64,000 bases of DNA from Dugong dugon (lineage: Eukaryota; Chordata; Mammalia; Sirenia; Dugongidae). The notes under the pieces were generated by a model. That model saw nothing but the letters and a program-made list of their open reading frames with translations. It was not told the origin of the DNA and did no database searches. The stretch lies in assembly GCA_030035585.1 (NCBI GenBank), contig CM057461.1, forward strand, positions 174,975,624 through 175,039,623. Reading direction: 5' to 3'. Of the stretch, positions 9,681-22,135 are shown piece after piece (the first letter of the stretch is position 1; every line of letters starts with the position of its first letter). A program made the translations under genes and the position numbers.

Positions 9681-12600
9681 TGACAATTTTTTTTTTTTCT
9701 TACATGTTGATGAAAAAAAAATTAGTATAGCGTGCTTATGAAAATATCTCACAAGAGGGTGTGGCTGGCAAATAGACATAGAAGACGTGGGTTATTTATG
9801 TAAAAATATGGTATATAATCTTTTTTCTGAATTTCTGAGTATTTCCTCAGGGTTGACTCTTTGAAATGCAAATTCTGGAATAAAGCACTTGATATTTTAA
9901 TGCTTATGATACATACTTCCAAGGTATTTTCTAGCATGCATGCATAAAAGCAGTATTTGATCTACACTCTCACCTGTATGATTACTTCTTTAATAAAAGA
10001 TGTTTAATTAATGGGAGAAAGTATGGTATTTGTTTATTTATTTTATATTTATTTGATTTCTAGAGAAGTTAAGCCTTTTAATCATATTTTTCATGTATTT
10101 TCCTTTTGTGATTTTTTTCTATCCATTTTCTTTCCCAATATATTAGGGCTTAGTATTTTACTTATCAATATTATGAATGCTTTAATTATTAAGGATATTA
10201 TGCCTTCCTTTGTAAAAAGGGGCTGTTTTCCCCTATGTACTGCTTTTAATATTGGTATATAGTTCTTTTGACTTTTAGGTAGTTAATAAAATTTGCCAAG
10301 TATTTCAATTGTTTTTATCTTAGAAAATCTTTACTCATCCACACATTCAAAAATATAAACCAAATATGCTTTTTGTCTTCCCATAGTTTGATATTGTTCA
10401 CCAATCAAAAACTTTTATGAAATTTATATTGTAATATGCAATGTGGTGAAGATCTAACATACTTTTCCCTAATAGCTTACCAATAAACCACCAGTTAGTC
10501 ACTGAATAACTATCCTGGACCACTAGTTTATGAGAAAAAGCTCCTAATTATGAAAAGCATAGTGATTACATTTATGGGCATGAACTTATTTCCTCACCAT
10601 TATCAAGGAAACACTTCTAGTTCAAAGCTGTTTGTGGGAAATGGAAACCAAAAAAGAAGAAGATAGAACTCTTCCCTAATTTGTAAAAAACAGAAAATCA
10701 ATGTTCTATTACAGTCTATGATTATCAAATCATTTTCAGAAATTATTTCATGTCTAACATATCGTCTGGTTCTATGGTGGATATAACAATAATTATAATA
10801 TACAGTGCTTGAGCTCAGGAAGTGAAAAATCTACTTAAGAGATAAAACATAATCAACACTTAAATGTTAAATCTATCTAACATTTTTCAGGGTTTCAAGA
10901 AAAGGAGAAAAGAGGGCTGGGAAGAAAAACGTAAAAAGTTTTGTGAAAGTACAAAGGTTTGAGCTTTTACAGTAAACGGGAAGTGCATTCCAGATTGAAG
11001 CAACAGTACGTAAAAGAGTTCTTTCATACTTTGTGTTACGTTAGACAATTCTTTACCATTTACTGTAATTACTTAAGTACATTTCAGTCTTCCTAACTGA
11101 CCATAGATTAATGTTAAGAGTCATGGTTTAAAAATATCGGTGTCCCACAGAGCTCTGAGCACTTATGCTTTGCCCATTACCATTGCTTCATCAAAGTAAA
11201 TCGATTTTGATTTTATGTTATCTTAAAAATTTCTTAGCTCTGACTGACTACTATTCTTTTCACCAATATTCCTGAGTTAGATTTTAGAATAAATGTGTCT
11301 TCAAATCAAGTAATTTATGAGAGGTACTACTTTCTAGCCCCAGTGGTTAAAAACTTTTAGGGTACACAGAAGCTGCTTTTTCTTCCTGTAAGCGAAACAT
11401 CATAAAAAGTGACAGCATTGTGACCCTATCTGTGGAAGTTTATGAGAATGATTTGTGGAGAGACTGAGTTACAATGTTATTGCAACACCTCATCAAAATT
11501 CTCGTCCAGCTTTTCAGCAGTGACTTAAAACAAGTGGACTGGCCTATAACTGCTGGGATCACTTCCAGCACCTCACCCAGAGCACTAAATTAGCCTTTTC
11601 CGTTAACTCCTGTTATTTCTCTCTCTCTCCTTGTTGTGGCTGAGGGAGCATACAAGGGACAGGGGTTCTGGTGATCTACGGCAAGGAGTCAAAGAACTGT
11701 CACATCATCTCTACTGTTCTGCTTCCAAAGAAGCAAGATTCCTAAAATGACTATGACATTATATTAGCAGAGCAACTTATGAAAAGGTCATATCCAAAAC
11801 CCTTCACCTGATTGTCTTCTATCAGCCTGGAGCCAGTTAATAGGTATATTTTGATTTCATAACTACTTCAAGATAATAGTATATATGCAAGAACAAATTA
11901 ACCATATTTAAGCACAAAAATGTCAACCATTTATGCTGCATAACGACATAATTACAGCATTCATATTCACCATTCATTTCCACCTAAAGTCAGTTTTCTA
12001 AAGGTAATTGAAACCAATATGAATTTTACCAAGAAAACATCTGGCAGTTAAATTTCAGGAATGAACTGCAGTATGAGAGAATGTTGTAAATGCAAGGAAA
12101 GAATAGAATTATTGTTCTTAAATTCCAGGTTTGTGAAGCAAATAAACATACAAACATAAATCTATATACATATATACACATATATTATAACTACTACACC
12201 TTAATATATTATTTTAGATGAGAGAGAAAGACTGGTTTTGTAGTTAACCTTCATGTTTATGACAGAAAAATTTAACAATGTTTGCAAACGAATTGGAAGA
12301 TTTCACTTTAATGCAAATAAATGACTTAAGTACTTTAATTCAGCTGTGATGAATCTAGAGGCTGACAAATTAACTTAAAAAACTGCAGGCAATTGCAGTA
12401 AAAATGCTTTTTTGGTGAGATTTACTTCAGTATATTCAGTAAGTACATTATACATGTTAGGCTTAATTTTATATTTAAAATAAATCCCAGATGAGGAGGG
12501 GAGTTTGATAAAGGTATTCCAATATACGAAATGCAGTGTTTTTACCAAAGGATACATGGGAGGAAACAAGTGGGCAAAGATGTTGAATGCGTTCCTCATT

Positions 12601-12853
12601 CACGGACAAAGCAAGTTTTCCTTTCTAAATAAACTTTGAAAATCCTATCTTTCTATCTCTATGAATTAGCACCCAATCCAAAGATTAAAACACGACCATA
12701 TAGGATCACCATCATCAGTGTAATTTAAGAAATTCTCTTTGTGATATCAAACAAAATGAAAATGCCTAGTTCAAGTTATTATACTCTCATGAAGTAATTC
12801 TGAGAGGTGGAATTCTGACTAATATATTTTCATCTCCCTGGTTGCTATTAATA
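9681..12853. other. 3.2 kb of repeat-poor AT-rich DNA
   Basis: One of the longer stretches without a recognised recent element. An 83-codon frame at 10011-10262 and a 74-codon minus-strand frame at 12375-12599 have no family signature. The segment 11460-11760 is less AT-rich than its surroundings but is not recognised. Confidence 0.4.
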
Positions 12854-12986
12854 TTAAGAGCTCGGCTGCTAACCAAAAGGTTGGCAGTTCGAATCCACGA
12901 GCTGCTCCTTGGAAACCCTACGGGACAGTTCTACTCTGTACTATAGGATCCCTGTGAGTCGGAATCGACTCGACAGCAACAGGTTA
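12854..12986 (+). mobile_element. AfroSINE, short form, head truncated
   Basis: Starts inside the head at 'ttaagagctcggctgctaac', carries a well-kept B box 'ggcagttcgaatccacgag', and has the short-form junction 'ctccttggaaaccctacggg'. The tail is 'gtgagtcggaatcgactcga'. It is one of the less diverged copies, but the first 25 or so bases are missing and no clear target duplication was found. Confidence 0.9.
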
Positions 12987-13336
12987 TGTCACTCAAGCAT
13001 GAGAGAAAAGTGAGTTGTGGTTTTTTCTTTTTCATTATATATTTTTTCCAATAGTCCACAATATTAGTTTAAGTTCAGTTAAAAAGGGTTCAAATAAAAA
13101 CAGGCATCCAAAATTTGAAGAAGTAGCAATTAACAGATAAAATTTCCAAGCAGCATCTACGTGATGAAAATTTTTATTTTAAATCATCCCACATTCAGGA
13201 TTTGATAATCATATAAGTAAACAGACCAATTGTTATATCCACGCTTATAAAACCTCTGAATTACTTATATTTCTTTTACAAAAATTATATGTTGCCTAAT
13301 ACCTCTGTTCTCCATATTTGCCTAAATGTTAAGACA

Positions 13337-13478
13337 GTGGTTAAAAGCTTGGCTGCTAACCAAAAGGTTGGAGTTCAAATCTAACAGCTGCTCCTTGGAA
13401 ACCCTATGGGGCAGTTCTACTCTGTCCTATCAGGTTGCTATGAGTCAGAATCAACTCAACGGTGTTGAGTTGCTTTGG
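13337..13478 (+). mobile_element. AfroSINE, short form, 10-bp TSD
   Basis: Head fragment 'cagtggttaaaagcttggct' through a diverged tail ('atgagtcagaatcaactcaa'). The 10-mer ttaagacagt occurs at 13329-13338 and 13479-13488, overlapping the SINE start by one or two bases. Confidence 0.88.
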
Positions 13479-13689
13479 TTAAGACAGTTAAAAGGTAACC
13501 AATCACCTTCTCTGTGTGTCTTATCCCCACAGGTTCCCACTGTGATCCTCAGGTTTCCTCTGTCTCTCTCTTCTATTCTCACTGATACCTTCTGTTTAAC
13601 TGTCTTCGTCAATGTGCATAGATTCACATTCTAGGTAAACAATTTCCAAATTAGCTCTTCTTAAAAAACTGGGTGCCAAGATATTTATA

Positions 13690-14570
13690 TTCTGTCTCTC
13701 ACTGATGTATCACAGATACATCAAATATTAACTGATCACACACACCCTAGAATCTCTCCCCTTTCTCTTATTCCAGTTTGAGGTAGAGAATGGCACAATC
13801 ACCTCCCCATTTCCTTAAGAAAGACACTAGGTGTAATCATGCCCTATCAATTAAAACCGCCAAGCAGAGCTTGAACCAGACCTCCTTTCTCTACGTGGAC
13901 AATTAGAAAGTGGTCTGCTTTTTCTCCACATTAACAGGACAGCTCTCCTATATAAAATCAAATATACTACTTCCCTATTTAAAAATCTATTAACAAACTT
14001 CATCACCTTCTCCTAAGGACAAATTTCTTAGCATGAAATGCAAGGATCTAAGTCTCAACCACACTTCTAGCTCCTACCATTTACTCAAACATTGCATGTT
14101 AGTGCACATAACACTACTGGAATACCCTCACTACCCTTCTTGATCTTTTAGAATCAAGTTTTCACCTCTCATTCAAATGGTTTTCCTTAGTTTAATTCCA
14201 GAATGAATTTTCTATACCAAACCCAAATCCATTGCCATCGAGTCGATTCTGACTGATAGTAACCCTATAGGACAGAGCAGAACTGCTCCATAGGGTTTCT
14301 AAGGAGCAGCTGATAGATTCAAAGTGCTGATCTTTCAGTTAGCAGCCGATCTCTTAACAACTGCACCATGAGGGCTCCAAATTTTCTTTAAGGGTTATCA
14401 AATTGTTTTGAAATCATGTATTTGCCTGATTATCTCCCTGCTGCTCTTCTAGAGCAATGATTTTGCCTTGTTTATTTACATGTCCCTAGCACCTTGCATG
14501 GTGCCTGGCTTTTGAAGATCTTCAATACATCTTTAATGAATCCTTAAGTAAATGATTAAATGAATGAAGC
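13690..14570 (+). repeat. L2 LINE, 3' part, split by an AfroSINE
   Basis: Motif order follows the L2 3' region: 'aactgatcacacacacccta', 'gtagagaatggcacaatcac', then pieces of the coding-to-3'UTR transition, and finally 'tccctagcaccttgcatggt' plus 'tgaatgaagcc' at the end. A younger AfroSINE interrupts it at 14214-14379. Strong divergence; no intact frame. Confidence 0.7.
14214..14379 (-). mobile_element. AfroSINE, short form, full length, in L2
   Basis: Reverse-complement copy from the tail 'ccattgccatcgagtcgatt' to the head end 'caccatgagggctcc'. The 8-mer aattttct flanks it at 14206-14213 and 14380-14387. It splits the older L2. Confidence 0.9.
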
Positions 14571-16267
14571 CAACCATTAAAAATTCTTCTTCAATTATGT
14601 TTCTTCCTCTAATATTAAAAAAAAAATCTTGAATTCATCAGGTTTGGAAATATCTTGGAAGACATATACTATACGCATTTATCTATAAAGGAAGACAGTT
14701 ACTCTATCACTTTGGCATGGTACAGGTCTATCTTTTCTGAATACAATCAAATGCAAATAAAACTTTAGGCTTTTGCTGAATTTTAGGTAAAATATTAGAG
14801 TTGGCAGAAGCCACAACAAGTAGAAAGAAAAAAATACACAGAATTAACACTGTCCAAGAATTTTGGTCTCATGTCTATGACCCATAACGTAGGTTAAAAT
14901 ATGAGCACTTTAACGGTTGAATCTTATGACACAGTGTTGGATAAATAAACTATCTATTAAATTTTACCACAAGCACTTGTATAATGATGCTCCAGCATAC
15001 TGTTTTACAATCCAAGGATGTGACCTGACTGAAATAGCCTATAAATGTTATAATCAGCTAACATTTTTCTAAAGTTTGTTTCATAAAACTATCTTTCCAT
15101 ACGATGTTCATCATTTTAAAAATATTTTCACATAATAAAGACACAATTGAATATAAAATAATTTTAAAAACTTAATATCACATAAAATTATTTCTGATCT
15201 AACTTATGTGTACTTTTTAAAAAGTGAAAAAGGGCATTTTTATTACTACTTGCAAATAAAAATTATTTTAAATATAATAGTAATATTTTTACTTGTGGTA
15301 TTACAATAAATTTTTCTCAAACCATTATAAAAGTGCCTACAGCTTCTTTGAAAAGAGTAAGTAAGCTCTGTAACTACCAATACTAACAACAAAGTAGAAA
15401 TTAATCACTGATTTCTTACAAATAATAAGACTCCAGATTAAAGGCATTCTGTGCTGAAGATTTTCTAATTGACTTACCTTTTTTATTTCATTCATTAAAA
15501 TATGGGACAAGACAATGAAGAAAAGGAAGAAATACTACAAAAAGAACTTCTGGCCTACAGATGGAAAATAAGAAACATTCTGACATATAACAAAAATATT
15601 TAAGAAACAGAAGATCGATTTGTAAAAATGAGTATAATAAAATTAAATACATGTCTTATTAGAAAGTATAACTGGAAAACAATCAATTTGATAGAGACTA
15701 TATTAGACTTGAGACATTCTATAAACGTTATTGTCAGAACTAGTGATCGGAATATCTAATAAGAATATATGGAATCATATGTGGTTGACTTTCAGACACA
15801 CTATAAAGAAGTTGGTGTTATACTAAGTCAAATATTGTCCATGCTTGTTAGAATCTAACAACCTATGACAACAATGGTACAAACAAGCATAGGATATAAA
15901 GACTTCTTTAAAAAATTGGTTAAGTATTTAGAGGCAACAGAAGTCATTTGATAAGGAAAAATATAACTTGAAATTTTCAGTAGAGAGAAGGAAAATAAGA
16001 CCTTGATTCAAACAACGTTGACCTAGGAGAAGCACTTATCTTTGGACAAATACAGGTGGATTTCATGAAGGTTTAAAAGAATGTCTGGAAGATAGAATAA
16101 GAGAATGACAGAAAGGGGCGGGGACACTATAAAGATGGATACATCTGGCCAGTCACCTTTCATCTTGAATTTTGAACGTCAAAATGGTGGATCTCTCTCC
16201 CATAAAAATTTTATTTTTACTTTTATATATAATAGCAGGAATCATTTTATTCTAGATATACCTCCTC
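14571..16267. other. AT-rich stretch, nothing identified
   Basis: No recognised element. An 88-codon frame at 16105-16371 runs into the SINE at 16276 and is not gene-like. Confidence 0.4.
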
Positions 16268-16275
16268 CAAAAATA

Positions 16276-16484
16276 ACAAACAAACCTGTTGGCATGGAGT
16301 GGATTCCGACTCATAGCAATTACATGTGTTACACAGTAGAACTGAGCTACATAGGGTTTTCTTGGCTGTAATCTTTAAGGAAGCAGATAGTGAGTCCTTT
16401 CTATCGAGACTCTGCTGGTTGGGTTCAAATTGCCAAGCCTTCCATCAGTAGCTGAACATAAACTGTTTGCTCCACCCAGGGACT
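16276..16484 (-). mobile_element. AfroSINE-related SINE, second subfamily, minus strand
   Basis: The tail 'gttggcatggagtggattcc' and the body 'cacagtagaactgagctaca' then 'tagggttttcttggctgtaa' differ from the main AfroSINE set. The head ends 'gtttgctccacccagggact', giving AGTCCCTGGGTGG-like 5' sequence on the minus strand, as in the copies at 20794 and 27807. Imperfect flanking repeats (attctagatatac / attctatatac) suggest the boundaries. Confidence 0.8.
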
Positions 16485-16609
16485 ATTCTATATACACTAG
16501 CTACTTAATGCCTATCAAGCAGAAGATTATTCAGCATGCATTTTAAGGTCTTGTTCATACTGTTCACCTATACATGTCTTAACAGACCTCAGTTTTTTAA
16601 CTGACCTTA

Positions 16610-16736
16610 CTTGACTGCCGACCAAAAGGTCAGCAGCTCTAATCCACCAGCCTCTCCTTGAAAACCCCATGGGGCAGTTCTACTCTGTCCTGTAGGGTTG
16701 CTATGAGTTGGAATCAATTCAACGGCAATGGGTGCA
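16610..16736 (+). mobile_element. AfroSINE, short form, head truncated
   Basis: Begins at 'tgactgccgaccaaaaggtc' in the head and ends with 'tatgagttggaatcaattca'. The A box is missing. Confidence 0.85.
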
Positions 16737-18103
16737 CAGTTAAACATGGTTACGGATGTTTTATGCCTTTATATTCTCTATTCCTACGCCTAGGTTGAGC
16801 TCTGGCTTTCTTATAAAGATACTCTTCATTTATAAAAACTTAAGACCTCAGAACATAAGCCACATGTAGATTCACTGATTTGTAATCTTTGCAGTGCAAT
16901 AAAAATTTTAACTACCAGGTCTAGAGAACAAAACAAATGTAACAAACATAAAACTAAATAAAATAGAAAAACAAAACCAAAGGGACTTTCTCTATTTTTG
17001 AAAATGAATATAAAATGGTTTAGAAGATATGAGTGTATTAACTAGAGCTTTATGGTGCTTATCTTAACTGCAGTTTTAATTTGATAAATCTTCCTTCTGC
17101 AGTTGGAAAACGTAAGAATCTTTAATGTTTCAATGTAATTTGTTCTGAAATTTCAGTAAGAGAACTAAATGCTATATGCCTATGCATATGCTTTGATTTG
17201 TCAAGAGTACACTTGTTTTGCGTAATGTGAACAATTCAGCAACAAGGATGATTACCAGCAAACACTGGTTGCACACATATTACATGCAGAGCACTGTATA
17301 ATTAACTAAGTGCGTATAGAAACCAAGCAAAGGCATGTTTTCTGATCTCATGAGGCTCACCAGCTAGAAGTAATATCAATTCAAGAATGTTTTCTAGTAT
17401 TACAACATATTGCGAGCAAACACTTTCTTAGATATGACTTTAGAGGGGATAGAATGTTGCTATCTATAGATCCTGACATATCACATGGGTGTTAAGTACT
17501 TTGTTGTAGGGTAATTAGTTAGCACATGACTAATTTGATTATACTAACTAGAATTTTATGAGCAAATATAGAGAATTCTTTAAAGGAGAAGTGAACGATT
17601 TTCTACTTTAGTTGAAGCTAGCTTAAACAGTGAAAGTGGATGCCAGAAAGGTCTTCTTCTCTAAAGCATTTTGTTTGGAAATGGTCAAAATAAGATAAAG
17701 CAGGTCCTTTTAAATAATTAGATATGGAAATTAAGAAGCGGTTGATAGATGAGAGGATCTTGAAATGAGCATCAAACACATACAAGTTAAATGCCTCAAA
17801 GATTCATCTCAGAGTTTTTCTGATGATATACCCAGAGCTAGGCAGAGAGAAATTTTGAGCTGCCAGAACTCAGAGAGTAACAAGGAGAGTTAAAAAGGAT
17901 ATGTATGACATTTCCATCCAGAGAGTAGTCAAGGATAGACTTGAATGGACAAGACCAGGCATCATTAAAATGGGCTGAGCCTAGAAACAGAAGATGATAA
18001 AATGTAACGAGATTGAAAGTATCGAGATAGACAGCCAGAAAAAAATTCCCCTAATGTGACACTTAAATGAAGGCAAGTGTATTTAATTTGCATTATGGTC
18101 ACC
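16737..18103. other. Repeat-poor AT-rich stretch
   Basis: Nothing coding or repetitive recognised. Confidence 0.4.
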
Positions 18104-18117
18104 TTGGATAAGAGAAA

Positions 18118-18319
18118 GGAGCCCTGGTGGGACAGTGGTTAAACGCTCAGCTGCTAAGCAAAAGGTCAGCGGTTCAAACCCACCAACCACTCCACGGGAA
18201 AAAGACGTGGCAGTCTGCTTTCACAAAGATTACAGCCTTGGAAATGCTGTAAGGAAGTTCTACTCTGTCCTACAGGGTCACTATGAGTCGAAATTGACTT
18301 GATGGCAGTGGGTTTTGGT
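18118..18319 (+). mobile_element. AfroSINE, long form, full length, with TSD
   Basis: Complete copy from 'ggagccctggtgggacagtg' to 'cgaaattgacttgatggcag' plus a T/G-rich end. It contains the long-form segment 'gggaaaaagacgtggcagtc'. The flanks ttggataagaga (18104-18115) and ttggataaggga (18320-18331) differ by one base. A 64-codon minus-strand frame over it is a SINE shadow. Confidence 0.92.
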
Positions 18320-18389
18320 TTGGATAAGGGAGATATAGACTTAGATAGGACATCAACCATATTCTAGTGTATAGTATACTAACAGTAAA

Positions 18390-18745
18390 ATTTATGTTAG
18401 CAACCATTTACTGGGCATATCTTATGTTCTAGGCAATGTACTAAACATACATCTTTTCTATGCATATCATTCAAAATCACAGTCAGAACTTCAAGTGATC
18501 AATAATCTTCAAAATCACAGAACCAGGAAGTTTACAGAAAGGAAAACTGAAATTCAGAAAATGTAATTAAAATGGTCTATTGACTCATGTGGATAATCCA
18601 GATCTGTCTCACTCTAAATACCATGCTCTTAACTCTGTTATGCTACCTATATCTAGGATGAAAGGAGTAACTCCAGTTTACCAATGAGAAAAGAGAGATC
18701 CAGAGAGATGAAGTGATTTTCCTCCTTAAGTAACAAAATGACCTA
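18390..18745 (-). repeat. MIR remnants, minus strand
   Basis: 'accatttactgggcatatct' and 'gttctaggcaatgtactaaa' match the reverse-complement MIR start. 'ccagatctgtctcactctaa' and 'accatgctcttaactctgtt' match its end. A further core-like piece ('gagaaaagagagatccagag') follows at 18680-18720, perhaps from a second copy. Confidence 0.55.
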
Positions 18746-19799
18746 GTTGAAGAGGCCAGAAAAAGAAATTTGTTATTTTAAATAAAGAAAAGCTGTTAAT
18801 AAAAAATCTTAAATTACTAATCCATCTGTAGATTATAATGTAACATCTCAGCCATTTTCATTTAAAACGTAGTAATACTGCAAAAGGAATTTTCACTGTC
18901 ACTGAGTTTATTAAGGATTCTTACATCGTAGCTCTCCAACAGAGGGAGCTTGTTTATTAATATTTTAAGTATTATGCAAAAATGTATAAATTCATTTAAG
19001 TAAGTTAAGAAACATTCTAAATATGAAGTTTTATTTAATTTTGTTTTAAAACATAAAATCATTTCCCACCTGTTGTCTCAGGGGTAATTTGCAAACATAA
19101 AGGGAAAAAATAAAAAATATATATATACATTTTCACTAAACTAACAGCGCTGCCAAAGTATTTTCCTAGAACATCTAAATATTTTTTCCTCTTGCTTCAT
19201 TTATATTGCTCTATTACCACTGCTGATCCAAATGCTAAAAAGGAAAGCTATGTTATGTCCTTCAATACATAATGAAGGATTACAGAATGTAATTCACTGA
19301 AATGGAAGATTATATTATCTAATACATATGATTTTCTTCAAATTAACACATTCTCTAGGACATTACTCAAAAGCCATATTTTCTTATATTTTGTTAATTT
19401 CTTTACTGGTGCTGAATGTTTTCCACAAGTATCCTGAATTTTTTGTTTTCTTTCCTTGGTCTTTAAACTTAACACTTTTAAATACAATGAAAGCTCAAGC
19501 TCAAAAAAGAGACCAAATAATTGCTTTTTTGGTTCAAAGCCTTTAGTTTATACATAAGAGAGTTGTGCTGTGAGTATTCTATATAGATTGATTAAATTAA
19601 AACAATTACTTTCACAGTTTTATAAAATGACAATTGCTCAACTCCTTTCAAGTACAAATTTAGTTCTCTGTTGAGATTTTTAAAATACATGAAACTAAGA
19701 TAACTTCAGCTAAATTTGTTGTCCAACAGTTAGATCAATAATAAGTTTTTGAAATTTATTGATTGGCTATACGCTTAACGTAAGTATAATCTATGTAAC
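18746..19799. other. AT-rich stretch, nothing identified
   Basis: No recognised element or gene. Small open frames on both strands match chance expectation in AT-rich DNA. Confidence 0.4.
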
Positions 19800-19915
19800 T
19801 ATGAACTGTCTTTGAGGGCAAGGTCTATTTTGGTCAACATCATACCTGCAATATCTAGTACAATCCCGGATTCATAACCGATGATTAATAAATATTTGTT
19901 TGAGTAAATTTAATT
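19800..19915 (+). repeat. L2 LINE 3' tail remnant
   Basis: 'ctttgagggcaaggtctatt' followed by 'aataaatatttgtttgagta' is the standard end of L2. Confidence 0.65.
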
Positions 19916-20688
19916 AAAATATTTTTAGTTTTCTCTGTCTCATTGAAAGAAAACCTCATCAGATCCCCAAATGCATTTAACTCCTAACCTAAAATATGTA
20001 TGCCTTCTTCATTGTATGCCCTCATATACATGTCACCAAGAGTATTGTCTGCAAAACTGGGGATTCATAAAAGTGCTTTTCTTTTTTTACTTGCAGTGCT
20101 TCTCAAAATAAGGTTTTAATATATGGCATTATATGTGATGCACATTATAAAAAAATATGGTATACATATGAAAATGTGGTATTTATATATGATTATTTTT
20201 TGTCTGTTTCATAGACAGATAAGAGATGCCCAAAAATCAACAATATAAAATAAGCAAAAATGAGGTTTTTTTATGTAAAAATTACCTTTATGTTATTAAA
20301 TAAAATAGTTTTTTTTTTTTACATTATTTATAATGACCAAATGGAACTTAGAACATTCGCCTTCTTTACAGCTTTTATTGGCACGTTACTGGTTACTACA
20401 GGGACATAACCATCAGAAAGAATATAAAAAGAAGACTTTAAGAGTGTCCATAAAATATATAATAGTAAAAGAAGGAAAAGCATCATTGTTTCTGCTAATC
20501 CATAAGACTACTCAGAATCACTATGGATGACCAAGATCAACATCTTCAGTTTCTTCACAGAAATTCAGTCATTTAAATTCTTAGGTCATATGTCAATGAT
20601 ATGATCAGAAACTTGAAAATAATGTTTCCTGTTACATAAAATAAAATGAATCTGTGAATTCAGTAACGTCACATAGCTTTGCTATAAA

Positions 20689-20771
20689 CCAAAAAAAACC
20701 AAATCCGTTGCCGTAGTCAATTCCGACTCACAGTGACCCTATAGGACAGAGTAGAACTGCCCCATTGGGTT
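20689..20771 (-). mobile_element. AfroSINE 3' part, minus strand
   Basis: Tail and body only: an A-rich start, 'aaatccgttgccgtagtcaa', 'tagaactgccccattgggtt'. The head side is missing, so the copy is 5'-truncated. Confidence 0.85.
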
Positions 20772-20793
20772 TAATATAGAAGTAAATGGAGAT

Positions 20794-20976
20794 GGGAGTC
20801 CCTTGGTGGCGTCAACTGTTAAGTGCACAGCTACTAATCTAAAGATTGGTGGTGTGAATGTACCCAGAGGGGCCTCAGAAGAATGGTCTGGCTATCTTCT
20901 TCCAAAAGATCACAGCCCTTAGATACATGAGTCTGAACTGACTCATTGGCAACTAGTTTGGTTTTTTTTTTTTTTT
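20794..20976 (+). mobile_element. AfroSINE-related SINE, second subfamily, full length
   Basis: Starts 'gggagtcccttggtggcgtc', has 'cagaggggcctcagaagaat' and 'aaaagatcacagcccttaga' in place of the main AfroSINE body, ends 'ctcattggcaactagtttgg' and a T run. This 'agtccctgggtggc' headed group is also represented at 16276-16484 (-), 27807-28015 and 49843-50050. It lies 22 bp from the truncated copy at 20689. Confidence 0.82.
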
Positions 20977-21611
20977 AGTAGAGATGAAATGGGAAATTCC
21001 TAATAAGGAATGGTCAAAGGAAAGAAAATTCTGAATTTATTCATATGAATAGACATCTCTAGTTTTGCCCACTCAATATGCAATAATTCATAATTTAATT
21101 ACTATAATATTATTTTATTATTTACTTAATAGAGTTAGTGGGTTTTTAAAAATGATTTCTTTAAAAACATTTTAAATGTTCCCTACTTTGTGACTTACAC
21201 TCCCCAGTCCATGAAGAAAGTTTAAGGATATTTTAAAGTTTATTTCATAATAACCTCTTTCTACATTTTAGCCAAATAGGAAAGTGTTTATACACAAAAA
21301 CGAAAAAATAAAATCATGCTGTGTTTTAATCTGATTATTTTCAATTAACAATAAATGTACATTAGTCCATTTCTAACGATTATATTAACCATTTGTTTAC
21401 TGGTAATCTTTTTTACTATTTGAAAAGAAAAACATTAACAACCAGATAACTGTCTTTTGTAGATGTCAGAATATTTGTCCTGGGATAAAATTCTAAATAT
21501 TGGAATGGCTAAGACTTCTTTTTAAAAATACTGTTTAACTGTTCTCCAACAGGATTTTACTAAATTTCAGTCATACCAGGAGTTAAGAGACTACCCTCTT
21601 CCTTATATCCT

Positions 21612-21797
21612 ACCAATACAATTGTTGTTGTTGTTGGGTGCCGGCGAGTCAATTCCGACTCATAGTGGTGAAGTGGGTAAGAGCTCAGACTGCTAACAAA
21701 AGGTCAGCAGTTTGAAACCACCAGCCACTCCTTGGAAACCATAAGGGGCAGTTCTACGCTGTCCTATACGGTGTCTATGAGTCAGACCAATACAATT
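21612..21797 (-). mobile_element. Inverted composite: RTE-type tail (-) joined to AfroSINE (+) between one 12-bp TSD
   Basis: Bases 21624-21665 read gttgttgttgttgggtgccg then gcgagtcaattccgactcat, which is a minus-strand RTE-type 3' end with its (CAA)n tail. From about 21666 the sequence turns into a plus-strand AfroSINE head ('gtaagagctcagactgctaa') that continues to 'gtctatgagtcag' and stops without a tail. The 12-mer accaatacaatt flanks the whole unit at 21612-21623 and 21786-21797, so both halves arrived together. This fits a twin-priming inversion of a SINE carrying an RTE-type tail. Confidence 0.82.
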
Positions 21798-22080
21798 TAC
21801 ATCTTTATAAATTCTACCAATCTTATGACTAAATAATATAGTATATTATTGATTCTATTTGGATATATTTTATTACATATTGAAGTTTGTCATATTTTCA
21901 ACTGTCCGTTGCTTTTTATGAACAACGTATCTATACTCTGTTCATTTTATATAAGGACATGTTTTTTCTCATTGATTTTAGAAAGCTTTTAATAAATTAA
22001 TAATATTAACCATTTTCCAAATGTTTCAACTAATTTTCCCGCAAGACTTTATATCTCAGTGTTGTTTATTATATTCATAC

Positions 22081-22135
22081 CAAAAAAAAAAAACCAAACC
22101 CATTGCCGTCGAGTTGATTCCAACTTATAGCGACC
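22081..22135 (-). mobile_element. AfroSINE 3' end fragment, minus strand
   Basis: A12-like run, then 'ccaaacccattgccgtcgag' and 'ttgattccaacttatagcga'. Only about 45 bp of SINE tail are present, a very short 5'-truncated insertion. Confidence 0.85.

Noticed and set aside
9414..9779. 121-codon minus-strand frame
   Set aside because: Composed of the TA/TG microsatellite and an AfroSINE.
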